This document shows, piece after piece, positions 19,429 through 28,416 of a stretch of DNA of 64,000 bases. The position numbers were made by a program, and so were the translations under genes. The notes beneath the pieces are model-generated. The model was not told the DNA's origin, did not search any database, and saw only the letters and a list, made by a program, of their open reading frames with translations. This stretch comes from RPQJ01 sp963746325 (lineage in GTDB: Bacteria > Pseudomonadota > Gammaproteobacteria > Steroidobacterales > Steroidobacteraceae). Location of the stretch: positions 104,444 through 168,443 of the forward strand of contig CAVVBC010000003.1 in NCBI GenBank assembly GCA_963746325.1, read 5' to 3'. Numbering within the stretch: the first letter of the stretch is position 1; each line of letters starts with the position of its first letter.

Positions 19429-19955
19429 CCACCAGCACGTTGTCGACGCCTTTCACGCCGTCGATGCCCGCCGCGATCTGCCCGGCCTTGGCTTTCATCG
19501 CCTCCGACGCCACGTAGCCCGCCAGCTGCGTCACGCCGGCGCGGGTCTCGACGTTGATCTGCAGGCTCTTCACGTCCGCAGCGTCCATCAGCGCGGCCTT
19601 CACCTTGCCGGTGATGAGGCTGTCGTCGAGTTTCGTGCCCATCGAGGTCGACAGGCGCGATGGCCACGTTGTTGACGACCTTCGTCACACCTTCCACGCC
19701 CTGGGCCACCTTCGTTGCCGCAGCCTTCTCGGCCTCGGAACTGGCGAAGCCACTGAGCTGCACGACTCCCTGCTGGCTGTCCACGTTGATGCGGGTGCCG
19801 CTGGTGTTGCGGTTGTCGAGCAGGGCGGCCTTGATGGTGGCAGCGATGTAGCCGTCGTTCGCGCCCTGGGCAAGGGCAGGACCGGCCACGCCGGAAACGA
19901 CCGCCCACACCGCCAGCAGTGGCAGGGCGAGACGCAGGCGGCAAACAGTCGACAT
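19415..19955 (-). CDS. Periplasmic protein with two BON domains (frameshifted)
   Basis: A signal peptide (about residues 1-29, ending GPALAQ) is followed by two BON modules. The first contains DGYIAATIKAALLDNRNTSG and VVQLSGFASSEAEKAAA, and the second DDSLITGKVKAALMDAADVK and VTQLAGYVASEAMKAKA. The frame breaks near 19645, between VAIAPVDL and MGTKLDDS. OsmY-type BON proteins bind phospholipid and act in envelope stress. Corrected length is about 180 residues. The gene is divergent from the phosphatase at 20053. Confidence 0.85.
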
Positions 19956-20052
19956 GGACGGGAACTCCGGACGAGGGCAGGTGGGCGCCAGGCGACCAGT
20001 GTAATCGACCTCCGCGGTGGAAACGCCGCACGCTGCGTGTGATCATGGTCGG

Positions 20053-20843
20053 ATGACTCCTACACGCGTGCTGCCGCTCGCAGGCAGCTGCAATTTTCGC
20101 GACTGCGGTGGCTACGAGACGACGCAAGGCACGCGCGTGCGCTGGGGCCGGTTGTACCGGTCCGGCCTGATGAGCGGGCTTGCGCCGCAGGCCACCGCGC
20201 AAGTCACCGCGCTCGGACTGCGGGCGGTATGCGACCTGCGCCGCAACGCCGAGCGCGCCCTGCATCCCAATCCCGATTTCGGCGACCGCGTGCGGCGCTT
20301 CGAGTGGGACACGACGACCGAATCGTCACCCATCCGCGACCGCGCCTTCGCCGGCACGGACGCAGCCGATGTGGCGCATGCCGCGATGATCGAGATGTAC
20401 GAGCAGTTGCCCTTCAAGCTGCAGTCGCGTCTCGCGGGCGTGTTCGCCGCCCTGGACCATGCAGCGCGACGGCGCGACCATCGTCCACTGCATGGCGGGC
20501 AAGGACCGGACGGGGGTTGCGATCGCACTCGTGCTCGCGGCGCTCGGCGTGCGGCGCGAGGCGATCATCGAGGATTACGTCCTCACCAACAGCGCGGTCG
20601 ACCTCCGCGCGCAGCTCGTCGGACGCCGCGCGGCCGGCGCAGGGCTGGCAGCGTCGGGCGACTCGCTGCTCGCGCTGTCGCCCACGGCACTCGAGGCGGT
20701 GCTGGCGGCCCGGCCCGAGTACCTGTCGGCGAGCTTGCGGTCGATCGAGGCCCGCTGCGGCTCGATGGCCGGCGTACCTGCGTGACGAACTCGCCGTGAC
20801 CGAGCCGACGCTGCGGCAATTGCGCGAATCACTGACCGAATGA
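20053..20843 (+). CDS. Tyrosine-protein phosphatase, Y_phosphatase3 type (frameshifted)
   Basis: The N-terminal region has the family hallmarks NFRDCGGYETTQG and RWGRLYRSGLMSGL, and GLRAVCDLRRNAER. The P-loop HCMAGKDRTG carries the catalytic Cys and Arg but lies in a second frame (break near 20457). The C-terminal YLRDELAVTEPTLRQLRESL lies in a third frame (break near 20765). The joined protein is about 262 residues, the usual size for bacterial members that hydrolyse phosphotyrosine, phosphoserine or phosphoinositides. The substrate here is unknown. Confidence 0.85.
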
Positions 20844-20897
20844 AAGCAAACGACGGACTCATGCGAATGGCAACAGCAGACCAGGCGCCGCAATTCC

Positions 20898-22843
20898 GTG
20901 CGGCCGGTGCAGCGACTGACGGGCCTGCTGTGCGGGCTCCTGTGCGGTTTGCTCTTCGCCCACGGGGCGGCACAGGCCGGGCTGCCCGAGCCGCAGGACA
21001 TTCCGTATCCCGGAGTGATCGGGTTGCACGTGGACGCCACTGACCTCGCGCACCGGGTGTTCCGCGTCACGGAGACCGTGCCGGTCAGCCGGACCGGGTC
21101 CGCGTGACGCTGCTGTACCCGCAATGGCTGCCCGGCAACCACTCCCCGACCGGACCGATCGACAAGCTGGCGGGCCTGCTGATTCGCGGCAACGGCGGCG
21201 ACCGCATCGAGTGGCGGCGCGACGCCACGAACGATGCATGCGTTCCACGTGGACGTGCCAGCCGGCGTCAGCCAGCTCGACCTGCAGTTCGAGTACGTCA
21301 CGCCCACGGACACCAGCCAGTGGCGTGTCGTGATGACGCCGGACCTGCTGAACCTGCAGTGGGAAAAGGCCCTGCTGTACCCGGCCGGGTATTACGTGCG
21401 CCAGATCCCGGTGAGACGCGTCGATCGAACTGCCTGCCGGCTGGCAGTTCGCGACCGCGCTGCGGGGCGCGCAGCGCACCGGCGACACCGTGCAGTTTCG
21501 CCCGGGCCTCGCTCGAGACAGTGGTCGATTCACCGCTCTTTGCCGGCGCCCATTACCGGCGCGTGGAGCTCGAAGGCGCGCCTGCCCGACCCGTGCGCCT
21601 CAACATCTTTGCCGACAGCCCCGGCGAGCTGCAGGCGACCGACGAGCAGATCGAGCACCATCGCCGTGCCGTGCGCGAGGCGGTCGCGCTGTTCGGCTCG
21701 CGCCAGTACCGCGAGTACGATTTCCTGCTCGCGATCAGCGGGCACCTGACCGGCATCGGCCTCGAGCACCACGAATCGAGCGAGAACGGCGTCGGCCTCG
21801 GCTACTTCACCGACTGGAGCGGCAACCGCAATGTCCGCGACCTGCTGCCGCACGAGATGGTGCACTCGTGGAACGGCAAGTTCCGGCGACCCGCCGATCT
21901 CTGGACGCCGACCTACAACGTGCCGATGCAACCCAGCCTGCTGTGGGTGTACGAGGGCATGACCGAGTACCTCGGCGTGGTGCTCGCAGGCCGGTCGGGC
22001 CTCTGGTCGCCGGACTTCACGCGGGACATCCTCGCCCGCTACGCGGCCAACTACGACTCAGGGCGCGCGGGGCGACAGTGGCGCAACCTGCAGGACACCA
22101 CGCAAGCACCCATCATCAACTACCGGGGCCGGACGAGCTACGTGAGCTGGCAACGCGGCAAGGATTACTACACCGAAGGCATGCTGCTCTGGCTCGACGT
22201 CGACACCCGGATCCGCGAACTGTCGCGGGGCAAACGCTCGCTGGACGATTTCGCCAAGGCCTTCTTCGGCGCGCACGACGGTCGCCTCGAGCCGCTCACT
22301 TACACGTTCGACGACGTGGTGAACACGCTCAATGCCGTCGCACCCTACGACTGGGCCGCGCTGCTGCGGGCGCGCCTCGACGGACACGGTCCCGGCGCGC
22401 CGCTCGAGGGACTGGAGCGGGGCGGCTGGCGCGTGGTCTACAAGGACGAGCCGTCAAGCACGACGAAAGAGAGCGACGGCGCGGACGGCACCCAGGACTT
22501 CCTGTATTCGCTCGGGTTGAGCGTGGCGGGCGACGGCAAGATCGGCGAGGTGTACTGGAACAGCGTCGGCTTCAAGGCGGGCCTGGCGCCGGGGATGTCG
22601 ATCGTCGCCGTCGACGGCAAGGCCTATACGCATGCGCGCCTCAAGGCAGCCCTGCTGGCCGCCCGGGCCGACACCACGCGACCTCTGGAGCTGCTGGTAC
22701 GCGATGCCGACACCTTCCAGACCGTGCGTCTCGATTACCACGGGGGCCCGCGGCATCCGCATCTCGAGCGCATCGAGAAAACACCCGACCTGCTGACCGC
22801 CATTCTGGAACCGCGCCTGCGGCCGGCGCCGGTAAAGAACTGA
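20898..22843 (+). CDS. M61-family glycyl aminopeptidase with PDZ domain, exported (frameshifted)
   Basis: After a likely signal peptide (GTG start; GLLCGLLCGLLFAHGAAQA) come the M61 N-terminal beta domain (TLLYPQWLPGNHSPTGPI), the zinc site HEMVHSWNGK with the third ligand in WVYEGMTEYLG, and a C-terminal PDZ domain (about the last 100 residues, VYWNSVGFKAGLAPGMSIV). The frame changes near 21100, 21240 and 21415, all in the N-terminal third, while the catalytic and PDZ parts are intact. Corrected length is about 645 residues. It probably trims N-terminal Gly/Ala from periplasmic peptides. Confidence 0.85.
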
Positions 22844-22859
22844 GGCCGGACCCCGGCCT
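22843..22859 (+). terminator. Possible stem-loop after the M61 peptidase
   Basis: AGGCCGG and CCGGCCT form a 7-bp stem with a 3-base loop that begins in the stop codon of the peptidase gene. No T-run follows, so termination efficiency is uncertain. Confidence 0.4.
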
Positions 22860-22940
22860 GCGGCTTGCACAGCGGTTCCTGCCGGGCCAGGACGCGAGCT
22901 ACACTCGGCGCTGACGACACAACGCACGGAGGATTCAATC

Positions 22941-23300
22941 ATGGCCTATGTCGATGGCTTCGTCATACCGGTTCCGCAAGCCAAGCTGTCTGCCTATCGG
23001 ACCATCGCCCGCAAGGCCGGCAAGGTCTGGAAGGAGCACGGCGCACTCGACTATCACGAGTGCGTCGCAGACGACGTGACCGTGGGCAAGCGCACCTCGT
23101 TCCCGCGCAGCGTCAAGCTGCAACCCGGTGAAGTGGTGGTCTTTTCGTACATCGTCTACAAGTCACGACGTGAGCGCGACCGCATCAACAAACTCGTCAT
23201 GGCAGACCCACGGCTCCAGGCGATGATGAACCCCAAGGCCATGCCGTTCGATGGCAGGCGCATGTTCTGGGGCGGCTTCAAGACGCTGGTGCAGGTTTGA
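22941..23300 (+). CDS. DUF1428-family protein
   Basis: This 119-residue protein begins MAYVDGFVIPVPQAKLSAYR, with YHECVADDVTVGKRTSFP and a C-terminal PFDGRRMFWGGFKTLV, which match the YbaA-like DUF1428 family along its length. Members adopt a dimeric ferredoxin-like (alpha+beta barrel) fold, and no enzyme activity is established. It has its own GGAGG ribosome binding site and appears to be a single-gene unit. Confidence 0.88.
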   Translation: MAYVDGFVIPVPQAKLSAYRTIARKAGKVWKEHGALDYHECVADDVTVGKRTSFPRSVKLQPGEVVVFSYIVYKSRRERDRINKLVMADPRLQAMMNPKAMPFDGRRMFWGGFKTLVQV

Positions 23301-23356
23301 TTCGTCGCGACTGCATTTGATCGACACCGTCCGACTCCAACAAGAACAAGCAACCG

Positions 23357-23854
23357 ATGTCACATTTACGAAACCGCCTACACCTGTCCTGGCTGCTATT
23401 GGCGGCCTTCATGCTTGCCGGCTGCGCCTCCATGCCGAGCCTCGATCCGCTGCAGGTCACTGTCGCGGGCATCGAGCCTTTGCCAGGGGAGGGCATGGAG
23501 GTCCGGCTGCTCGTCAAGCTGCGCGTGCAGAATCCCAACGACTCGCCGGTCGATTTCAATGGCGCCTCGCTGAACCTGGACGTGATGGACCGCCGCTTTG
23601 CCAGCGGTGTAAGCGACCAGGCCGGCACCGTGCCACGTTTTGGCGAGGCGATCGTGGCAGTGCCGGTGACCGTGTCGATGCTGCGGATGGCGCGCCAGGT
23701 GCTGGGCATGCTCGACGGCAAGCCGGTCACGCGGGTGACCTATGCCATGAGCGGCAAGTTGAACGGCTCGAGCATGTTCGGCACCCAGCGCTTCAACACG
23801 ACGGGCGAGTTCGACCTGCCGCAGGGCACGCCCACCGCGACGACCGCGCCCTGA
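23357..23854 (+). CDS. Lipoprotein of the LEA type 2 (WHy-domain) family
   Basis: The protein has 165 residues. The signal peptide ends in the lipobox LAGC (Cys at about 24), so a lipid-anchored envelope protein is expected. The mature part is a single WHy/LEA-2 beta-sandwich: KLRVQNPNDSPVDFNGASLN is the typical N-P-N-D segment, followed by PVTVSMLRMARQVLGMLDGK and FNTTGEFDLP. LEA-2 proteins are linked to desiccation and envelope stress. The gene is likely co-transcribed with the small gene that follows. Confidence 0.85.
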   Translation: MSHLRNRLHLSWLLLAAFMLAGCASMPSLDPLQVTVAGIEPLPGEGMEVRLLVKLRVQNPNDSPVDFNGASLNLDVMDRRFASGVSDQAGTVPRFGEAIVAVPVTVSMLRMARQVLGMLDGKPVTRVTYAMSGKLNGSSMFGTQRFNTTGEFDLPQGTPTATTAP

Positions 23855-23872
23855 GCCCGGCGAGGGCACGCC

Positions 23873-24091
23873 ATGGGCAACGAACGCATCAAGTTGCTGC
23901 TGCCAACCCTCGAGGCCGAAGTCGTCGGTGAGGCGCTGGAGCTGTACCTGCGGGCCCGTCCGGCCCCGCTCGATCACCGCTACGAGTATCGGTATCGAGC
24001 GGCGGCGGGCGTGCTGGCAGCCCTGCAGCAGACGGCGCCTGAAGACGAAGATCCCTTGCCCGGCCGCCGGCGCCAGGCGATCGAGGACTGA
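23873..24091 (+). CDS. Small conserved-looking protein of unknown function, 72 aa
   Basis: The protein is a short, charged, probably helical cytoplasmic polypeptide starting MGNERIKLLLPTLEAEVVGE and ending in an Arg-rich tail. I do not recognise a family. It is supported by good codon usage, close spacing behind the lipoprotein (18 bases) and in front of the next gene (8 bases), and lack of a better reading in other frames. Confidence 0.6.
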   Translation: MGNERIKLLLPTLEAEVVGEALELYLRARPAPLDHRYEYRYRAAAGVLAALQQTAPEDEDPLPGRRRQAIED

Positions 24092-24099
24092 AGACATCC

Positions 24100-24717
24100 A
24101 TGACCGTGCACGCGTTGTTTCCCACGCGCATCTATGCGGCCAGGTTGCAGGCCTCCGGTGGGGAGCCGTTCAACGCCCAATTGCTGCGTGAATGCGAGCA
24201 ATACCGCGCGGACGACCGCGCAGGGCAGGCGTGGTCGCGTGAGCGTTACCCGGGCGGCTACACCTCCTACGGCTCCCTCAACCGCATGCACACCCTGTCG
24301 CCGACCTTCGCGCGACTCGGCCAGAAGCTGCAGCGCCACGTCGCCGCATTCTCGCGAGCGCTCGAGTTCGACCTGGACGGTCGCGAGCTGGCGCTGACCG
24401 ACTGCTGGATCAACATGATGCCGCGCGGAGTCACGCACGGTCTGCACCTGCATCCGTTGTCGACGATCAGCGGCACGTACTACGTGCGCACGCCCAGGGG
24501 CGTGCCCGGCCTCAAGCTCGAAGACCCGCGACTGGACCGTTACATGGCGGCCCCACCGCGCGCGGCCGACGCCAGCAGCGAGAATCGTCCGTGGGTGACG
24601 ATGCCGGTGGCCGCGGGCACGCTGCTGTTGTTCGAGAGCTGGCTGCGCCACGAAGTGCCGCCCAATCCCGTGAATGCCGAGCGCGTCAGCATCAGCTTCA
24701 ATTTCAACTGGTTTTGA
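24100..24717 (+). CDS. Putative 2OG-Fe(II) oxygenase (TIGR02466 type)
   Basis: The 205-residue protein begins MTVHALFPTRIYAARL, typical of the TIGR02466 family. Candidate iron ligands lie in THGLHLHPLSTISGTYYV and, near the C-terminus, in LRHEVPPNPVNAERVSISFN, where the distal His and the 2-oxoglutarate-binding Arg are expected. The substrate is unknown; family members are often encoded with envelope or small-molecule genes. The tight spacing with both neighbours suggests a small operon (23357-25404). Confidence 0.8.
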   Translation: MTVHALFPTRIYAARLQASGGEPFNAQLLRECEQYRADDRAGQAWSRERYPGGYTSYGSLNRMHTLSPTFARLGQKLQRHVAAFSRALEFDLDGRELALTDCWINMMPRGVTHGLHLHPLSTISGTYYVRTPRGVPGLKLEDPRLDRYMAAPPRAADASSENRPWVTMPVAAGTLLLFESWLRHEVPPNPVNAERVSISFNFNWF

Positions 24718-24729
24718 AGGTGGCCCAGC

Positions 24730-25404
24730 GTGGATAAAGTGTCGCGAATCCCTGGCACGTGGTGGCTGATTGGCGCAGCCGTCGTCGCGGCCGCGGCAAC
24801 TTTCCTCTTCATGCAGGGGCAGGTGCGCTCCGCCAACGAGCGTGCCGAGCTGCTGCAACAGACCGTCACGACGACAGAGCGCTCGTTGCTCGGCCAGACC
24901 ACGTACGTCCGCTACCTGCAGGAAGGCAAGCGCCAGCTCACGGCGCAGCAGAAGTTCCTGGCGGCCACCGTGCGCCAGCCGTATGCGGTCACGCAGGTCA
25001 TCGACCAGTCGGTGCTCGGGTTTCATTCGACCGGGACGGTCGCCATCTGGTATTCGGTCGAATACTCCTTTGGCTTCGATCTCGCGCCCGGAGCCTTCGA
25101 GATCACGTCGGACCAGGCCGGCATCAGGGTGACGGTGGGCAAACCGCGACTGGTGGCCACGCCTGCGGTGACCAACCTGCGACACAAGGTACTCTCGGGG
25201 GGCGTGTTGACCGACGAGAAGGCCGCAGCGTTGAAGCTGTACGCGGAGGCCGCGAAGCGGGCACAGGCTCGTGGCGAGCAGCTGGCGACCGAACCCGCGA
25301 TCATGGCGCTCTGCGAGAGGCAGCTGACGACCTTCCTGCGCGCATTCCTGCTGCAACAACCGAATGTAACGACGGTGCCGCACATCGCGGTGGTCTATCG
25401 TTGA
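24730..25404 (+). CDS. Membrane-anchored protein of unknown function (DUF4230-like)
   Basis: A GTG start is followed by a single N-terminal membrane helix (about residues 10-29) and a coiled region (NERAELLQQTVTTTERSL). A beta-rich periplasmic domain comes next, with YSVEYSFGFDLAPGAFEIT and VGKPRLVATPAV, then a helical C-terminus. The Y-x-VeYs-FGFDL pattern recalls DUF4230, in which a membrane-anchored domain of unknown role follows a coiled segment, but I cannot confirm the match. The start lies 12 bases after the preceding gene. Confidence 0.6.
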   Translation: MDKVSRIPGTWWLIGAAVVAAAATFLFMQGQVRSANERAELLQQTVTTTERSLLGQTTYVRYLQEGKRQLTAQQKFLAATVRQPYAVTQVIDQSVLGFHSTGTVAIWYSVEYSFGFDLAPGAFEITSDQAGIRVTVGKPRLVATPAVTNLRHKVLSGGVLTDEKAAALKLYAEAAKRAQARGEQLATEPAIMALCERQLTTFLRAFLLQQPNVTTVPHIAVVYR

Positions 25405-25437
25405 GCGACGAACCCATGAACAGGAAGGAGCCCGCCC

Positions 25438-26016
25438 GTGCGTAAATCGATGCCGTTGCTGCTTGTCGGCCTGCTGGCAATGCCCGCGGCGGTCCTGGCG
25501 GATGGCGCCAGCGCCGTGGCCGAGATCAAGGGCTGCACGAATGCCGCGATCACCGGCCAGGCTAGCCTGCACGAGCAGGTGACGCCCGAAGGCGTTAAGG
25601 AAGTGACGGTCGAGATGACCGTAAAGGGTTTGCCAGACGGCAAGCACGCCGTGCACATCCACGAGGTGGCCGCGTGCGAGCCTTGCGCCGCTGCGGGCGG
25701 CCACCACGATCCGGGTCCGTACGGCCAACCTCGCCCGGACACGGCCTCCGACGCTGCGCCGGCAACGGACATCAACCACCCGTTCCACATGGGCGACCTG
25801 ATCAATCTCGACGTCAAGGACGGCGTAGGCAAGCTACGGCACACGACCAACCGCGTCACGCTCTCGCCCGGCAAGCTCAGCGTGTTCGACACCGACGGCA
25901 GCGCCATCATCGTGCATGCGCAGCCAGACACGTATTGCGACGAAGAGTCTGAGCTCAAGAAAGGGTGCGCCGGTGGCGCCCGCGAGGCCTGCGGCATCCT
26001 GAGGCCCGCCAAGTGA
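25438..26016 (+). CDS. sodC: Periplasmic Cu/Zn superoxide dismutase
   Basis: This exported enzyme converts superoxide to peroxide and oxygen. A signal peptide (ending AAVLADG) precedes the copper-binding HAVHIHEVAACEP. GGHHDPG and HPFHMGDL supply zinc and bridging ligands, and IIVHAQPDTYC provides the last copper His and the disulfide cysteine. The loop between the metal motifs is longer than in enteric SodC and a C-terminal Cys pair (GCAGGAREACG) is present. Length is 192 residues. Its stop overlaps the GST gene start (GTGA). Confidence 0.93.
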   Translation: MRKSMPLLLVGLLAMPAAVLADGASAVAEIKGCTNAAITGQASLHEQVTPEGVKEVTVEMTVKGLPDGKHAVHIHEVAACEPCAAAGGHHDPGPYGQPRPDTASDAAPATDINHPFHMGDLINLDVKDGVGKLRHTTNRVTLSPGKLSVFDTDGSAIIVHAQPDTYCDEESELKKGCAGGAREACGILRPAK

Positions 26017-26723
26017 GTGCAGCGACGACGTCCATGCTGGTCGTGCACCACCTGGAAACTTCGCGTTCGCAGCGCATCCTGTGGCTGCTGGAAGAACTCG
26101 GGGTGCCGTACGAACTGAAGGTTTACCAGCGCGACAAGACCACCCGTCTTGCGCCGCCGGAGCTGAAAGCCATCCATCCACTCGGCAAGTCGCCGGTCGT
26201 GACGGACGGAGCCGACGTGATTGCGGAGTCGGCCGTCATCATCGAATACATCGTCGACAAATATGGCCACCTGGGCCAGGACGATATCGCACACCTGGCG
26301 CCGGCCGCGGGCACGCCGGCCTTCTGGCAAGCCAGGTACTGGATGCATTACGCCGAAGGCTCGTTGATGAACTGGCTGGTGATGAAGCTGGTGTTCACCA
26401 CGATCCCGACGCGCCCGATGCCGTTCTTCGCGAAACCGATCGCGCGCGGGCTGTGCGAGAAGGTACAGGCCACGCTGATCGATCCCAACGTGCAGAACTC
26501 CATGAATTTCATCGAGGCCCACCTCGCGAAGAACGACTGGTTCGCCGGCACCGACATCAGCATGGCCGACTTCCAGATGAGCTTTGCGATCGAAGCCCTG
26601 CTGGCGCGCTCGACGGCCACCGGCCAGTACCCGCACATCGTGGCGTATCACAAGCGCATGCGGGCGCGGCCGGCCTATCAGCGCGCCGAGGCCAAGGGTG
26701 GCCCCACGCTCATGGCTCCGTAA
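26013..26723 (+). CDS. Glutathione S-transferase
   Basis: The GST fold is clear: HHLETSRSQRILWLLEELG (catalytic Ser region), IHPLGKSPVVTDGADVIAES (cis-Pro and glutathione-binding Glu-Ser), and the C-terminal helical domain motif FAGTDISMADFQMSFAIEAL. The start is chosen at GTG 26013, which overlaps the sodC stop and has GAGG upstream; ATG at 26034 is an alternative. The protein has 236 residues. Pairing with sodC suggests an oxidative-stress unit, and the next gene follows with a 1-base overlap. Confidence 0.9.
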   Translation: MSAATTSMLVVHHLETSRSQRILWLLEELGVPYELKVYQRDKTTRLAPPELKAIHPLGKSPVVTDGADVIAESAVIIEYIVDKYGHLGQDDIAHLAPAAGTPAFWQARYWMHYAEGSLMNWLVMKLVFTTIPTRPMPFFAKPIARGLCEKVQATLIDPNVQNSMNFIEAHLAKNDWFAGTDISMADFQMSFAIEALLARSTATGQYPHIVAYHKRMRARPAYQRAEAKGGPTLMAP

Positions 26724-27001
26724 TGAACGATGACGTCGACCCGCGCGACCGGCCCGAGCCGGTGACGATTCCGCATGGAGAGTTGTCTGCCGATGCACTG
26801 CGCGGGGTGATCGACAATTTCATCCTGCGCGAAGGCACCGATTACGGCGACAGGGTCGTGTCGCACGACGACAAAGTCGCGCAGGTGCTGCTCCAGCTCG
26901 AGCGCAAGGAAGCGCGCATCCTGTTCGATCCACTCGACTCCAGCGTCACCATCGTTGCCGCAGCCACCTTTCGTCGCGACGCTGCCACGACTCGTCGCTA
27001 A
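26723..27001 (+). CDS. yheU: YheU-family (UPF0270) protein
   Basis: This 92-residue protein has the family core VTIPHGELSADALRGVIDNF then ILREGTDYG, the most conserved piece of YheU, and a C-terminal ARILFDPLDSSVTIV. YheU proteins are small acidic proteins restricted largely to gammaproteobacteria and have no assigned function. The N-terminus carries about ten extra polar residues compared with enteric YheU. The ATG overlaps the stop of the GST gene. Confidence 0.85.
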   Translation: MNDDVDPRDRPEPVTIPHGELSADALRGVIDNFILREGTDYGDRVVSHDDKVAQVLLQLERKEARILFDPLDSSVTIVAAATFRRDAATTRR

Positions 27002-27085
27002 TCGGTAGCGCACGCATCATTCGCTCACTAGCATGATCCCCATGCAGTCACGCCATCCCGGCGCTGCTCATGGAGGAGAAGGATC

Positions 27086-27163
27086 ATGACCATCGTAGGC
27101 CTGGTAATGGTGAGCGCAATTACGCTCTATATGGTGCAGCAGCTCGCCGATCTGGCGGCCTGA
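27086..27163 (+). CDS. Tiny single-helix membrane protein, 25 aa (paralogue of the one at 50363)
   Basis: This ORF begins MTIVGLVMVSAI, contains one predicted membrane helix and ends QQLADLAA. It is preceded by an exceptionally strong ribosome binding site (GGAGGAGAAGGATC before the ATG). A second ORF of 26 residues at 50363 matches it at 12 of 25 positions without gaps, including MTIV, LY and the final DL, and also has a strong AAGGAG. Two independent well-translated copies make this a convincing small-protein family. The function is unknown; a role as a small membrane-complex subunit or regulator is inference. Confidence 0.6.
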   Translation: MTIVGLVMVSAITLYMVQQLADLAA

Positions 27164-27233
27164 TGCATCGCAGCGCTGGTGCTGGCGCCGGCCGTCCTGG
27201 TCGCGCCAGCCTGGCCTCGCAACCAACCCCGAT

Positions 27234-28175
27234 TCAGTCGCGAGCCTGGCCGATATCCGCCAGACGCCAGCGTGTGCTGGTCTGCACTGATTCGTCCCAC
27301 GCAATCGCGCGATTGCGGCCCGCCGTCTTCGCGAGCAGCAGGGCCTGGTCTGCGCGACCGATCGAGACCGACACGTCGGCGACCGGGTCGAGCAGCGCAA
27401 GCCCGAACGAAGCGGACACTATTTCTTCCGCGCCCTTCATGCCCGCGGGCAACTTCATGCCCGCCAGCGCGCTCCGCACGCGGTTCACCACGGACTGGGC
27501 CATCACAATGTCCGCTCCCGGCAACGCCACCAGGAACTCGTCGCCGCCGTAGCGAAACACCTTGTCCTGCGGCCGCAGGTGCGAATCGAGGTGCCGCACC
27601 AGGCCCACCAGCACTTCGTCGCCGATGGCGTGCCCGTGCAGGTCGTTGATCTCCTTCAGGTGATCGACGTCCACGAAGACCAGGGCACAGGACGTACCCC
27701 CGTCACGGGTCACGGTCCGCAGCTCTTCGAGCGCCGGCAACATGTCCACGCGACCATAGGCCTTGGTCAGTGCATCGCGATTGCCGAGCGCGCCATGAAT
27801 GGCCATTCGCAACTCATCGACGTGCACGCGCAGGTGCGCGTTGGTCGCGACCAGTTCCTCGAAATCGAGACGGTCGATGGGGCCGTTGATGCGCACCGAG
27901 CGGAGCAGGCGGGCGGCCACCTGGTGCAGCTGCTGGTGTTCCTTGCCCATGGCGACGAAAGAAGGCTGGGCGCGCATGGCATTGGGCGCTTCGTCGTAGA
28001 ACCAGTGGCCGAATGCGCATTCCCGGTGGGCCGTGGGCGAGAGGTCAGCGGGCGCAACCGGGTATTCGCAGAACATCGCCCGCAGCAGGTTCTCGTGCCA
28101 CGCCGCATGGTCATCCATGACCAGCCGCAGGCTGTCGGATGCACGGCGCAATACTGACGGTTCCATCCGGTCCAT
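27234..28175 (-). CDS. Zinc-sensing diguanylate cyclase, DgcZ-like (CZB-GGDEF)
   Basis: The 313-residue protein pairs an N-terminal CZB zinc-binding domain with a cyclase. Predicted zinc ligands H23, C53 (in ECAFGHWF), H80 and H84 correspond one by one to the H22, C52, H79 and H83 of E. coli DgcZ. The catalytic motif is GGDEF (about 210-214), with DVDHLKEIND before it and the inhibitory RxxD I-site (RPQD) five residues upstream. In DgcZ, zinc inhibits c-di-GMP synthesis. The start at 28175 is supported by GGAGG a few bases upstream; longer in-frame extensions lack this. Confidence 0.9.
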   Translation of the reverse strand: MDRMEPSVLRRASDSLRLVMDDHAAWHENLLRAMFCEYPVAPADLSPTAHRECAFGHWFYDEAPNAMRAQPSFVAMGKEHQQLHQVAARLLRSVRINGPIDRLDFEELVATNAHLRVHVDELRMAIHGALGNRDALTKAYGRVDMLPALEELRTVTRDGGTSCALVFVDVDHLKEINDLHGHAIGDEVLVGLVRHLDSHLRPQDKVFRYGGDEFLVALPGADIVMAQSVVNRVRSALAGMKLPAGMKGAEEIVSASFGLALLDPVADVSVSIGRADQALLLAKTAGRNRAIAWDESVQTSTRWRLADIGQARD

Positions 28176-28416
28176 CGGAATCCTCCCGTAACGCGGCGAG
28201 ATTCCGTCAAATGCCTGCACTTGGACAAGCGGCATCTGCCGTTTTGTGCGCCATTTGCCACTTCGGCGCACATCAGCGAACGACCCGGGGAATGCTTCCC
28301 GGCGTCCTACATACACTACCGAACCGACCGCGCCAAAGTCGGCTGGTCGAGGCGCGTCACGCTGCGATACGCTGCCAGCGAGGGCGGAGAATATCACCCC
28401 GCCGGAGGCCCGACCG

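Noticed and set aside
21490..22914. A 474-codon frame on the plus strand within the M61 peptidase
   Set aside because: Arg-rich shadow frame; the zinc site and PDZ domain are in the other frame.
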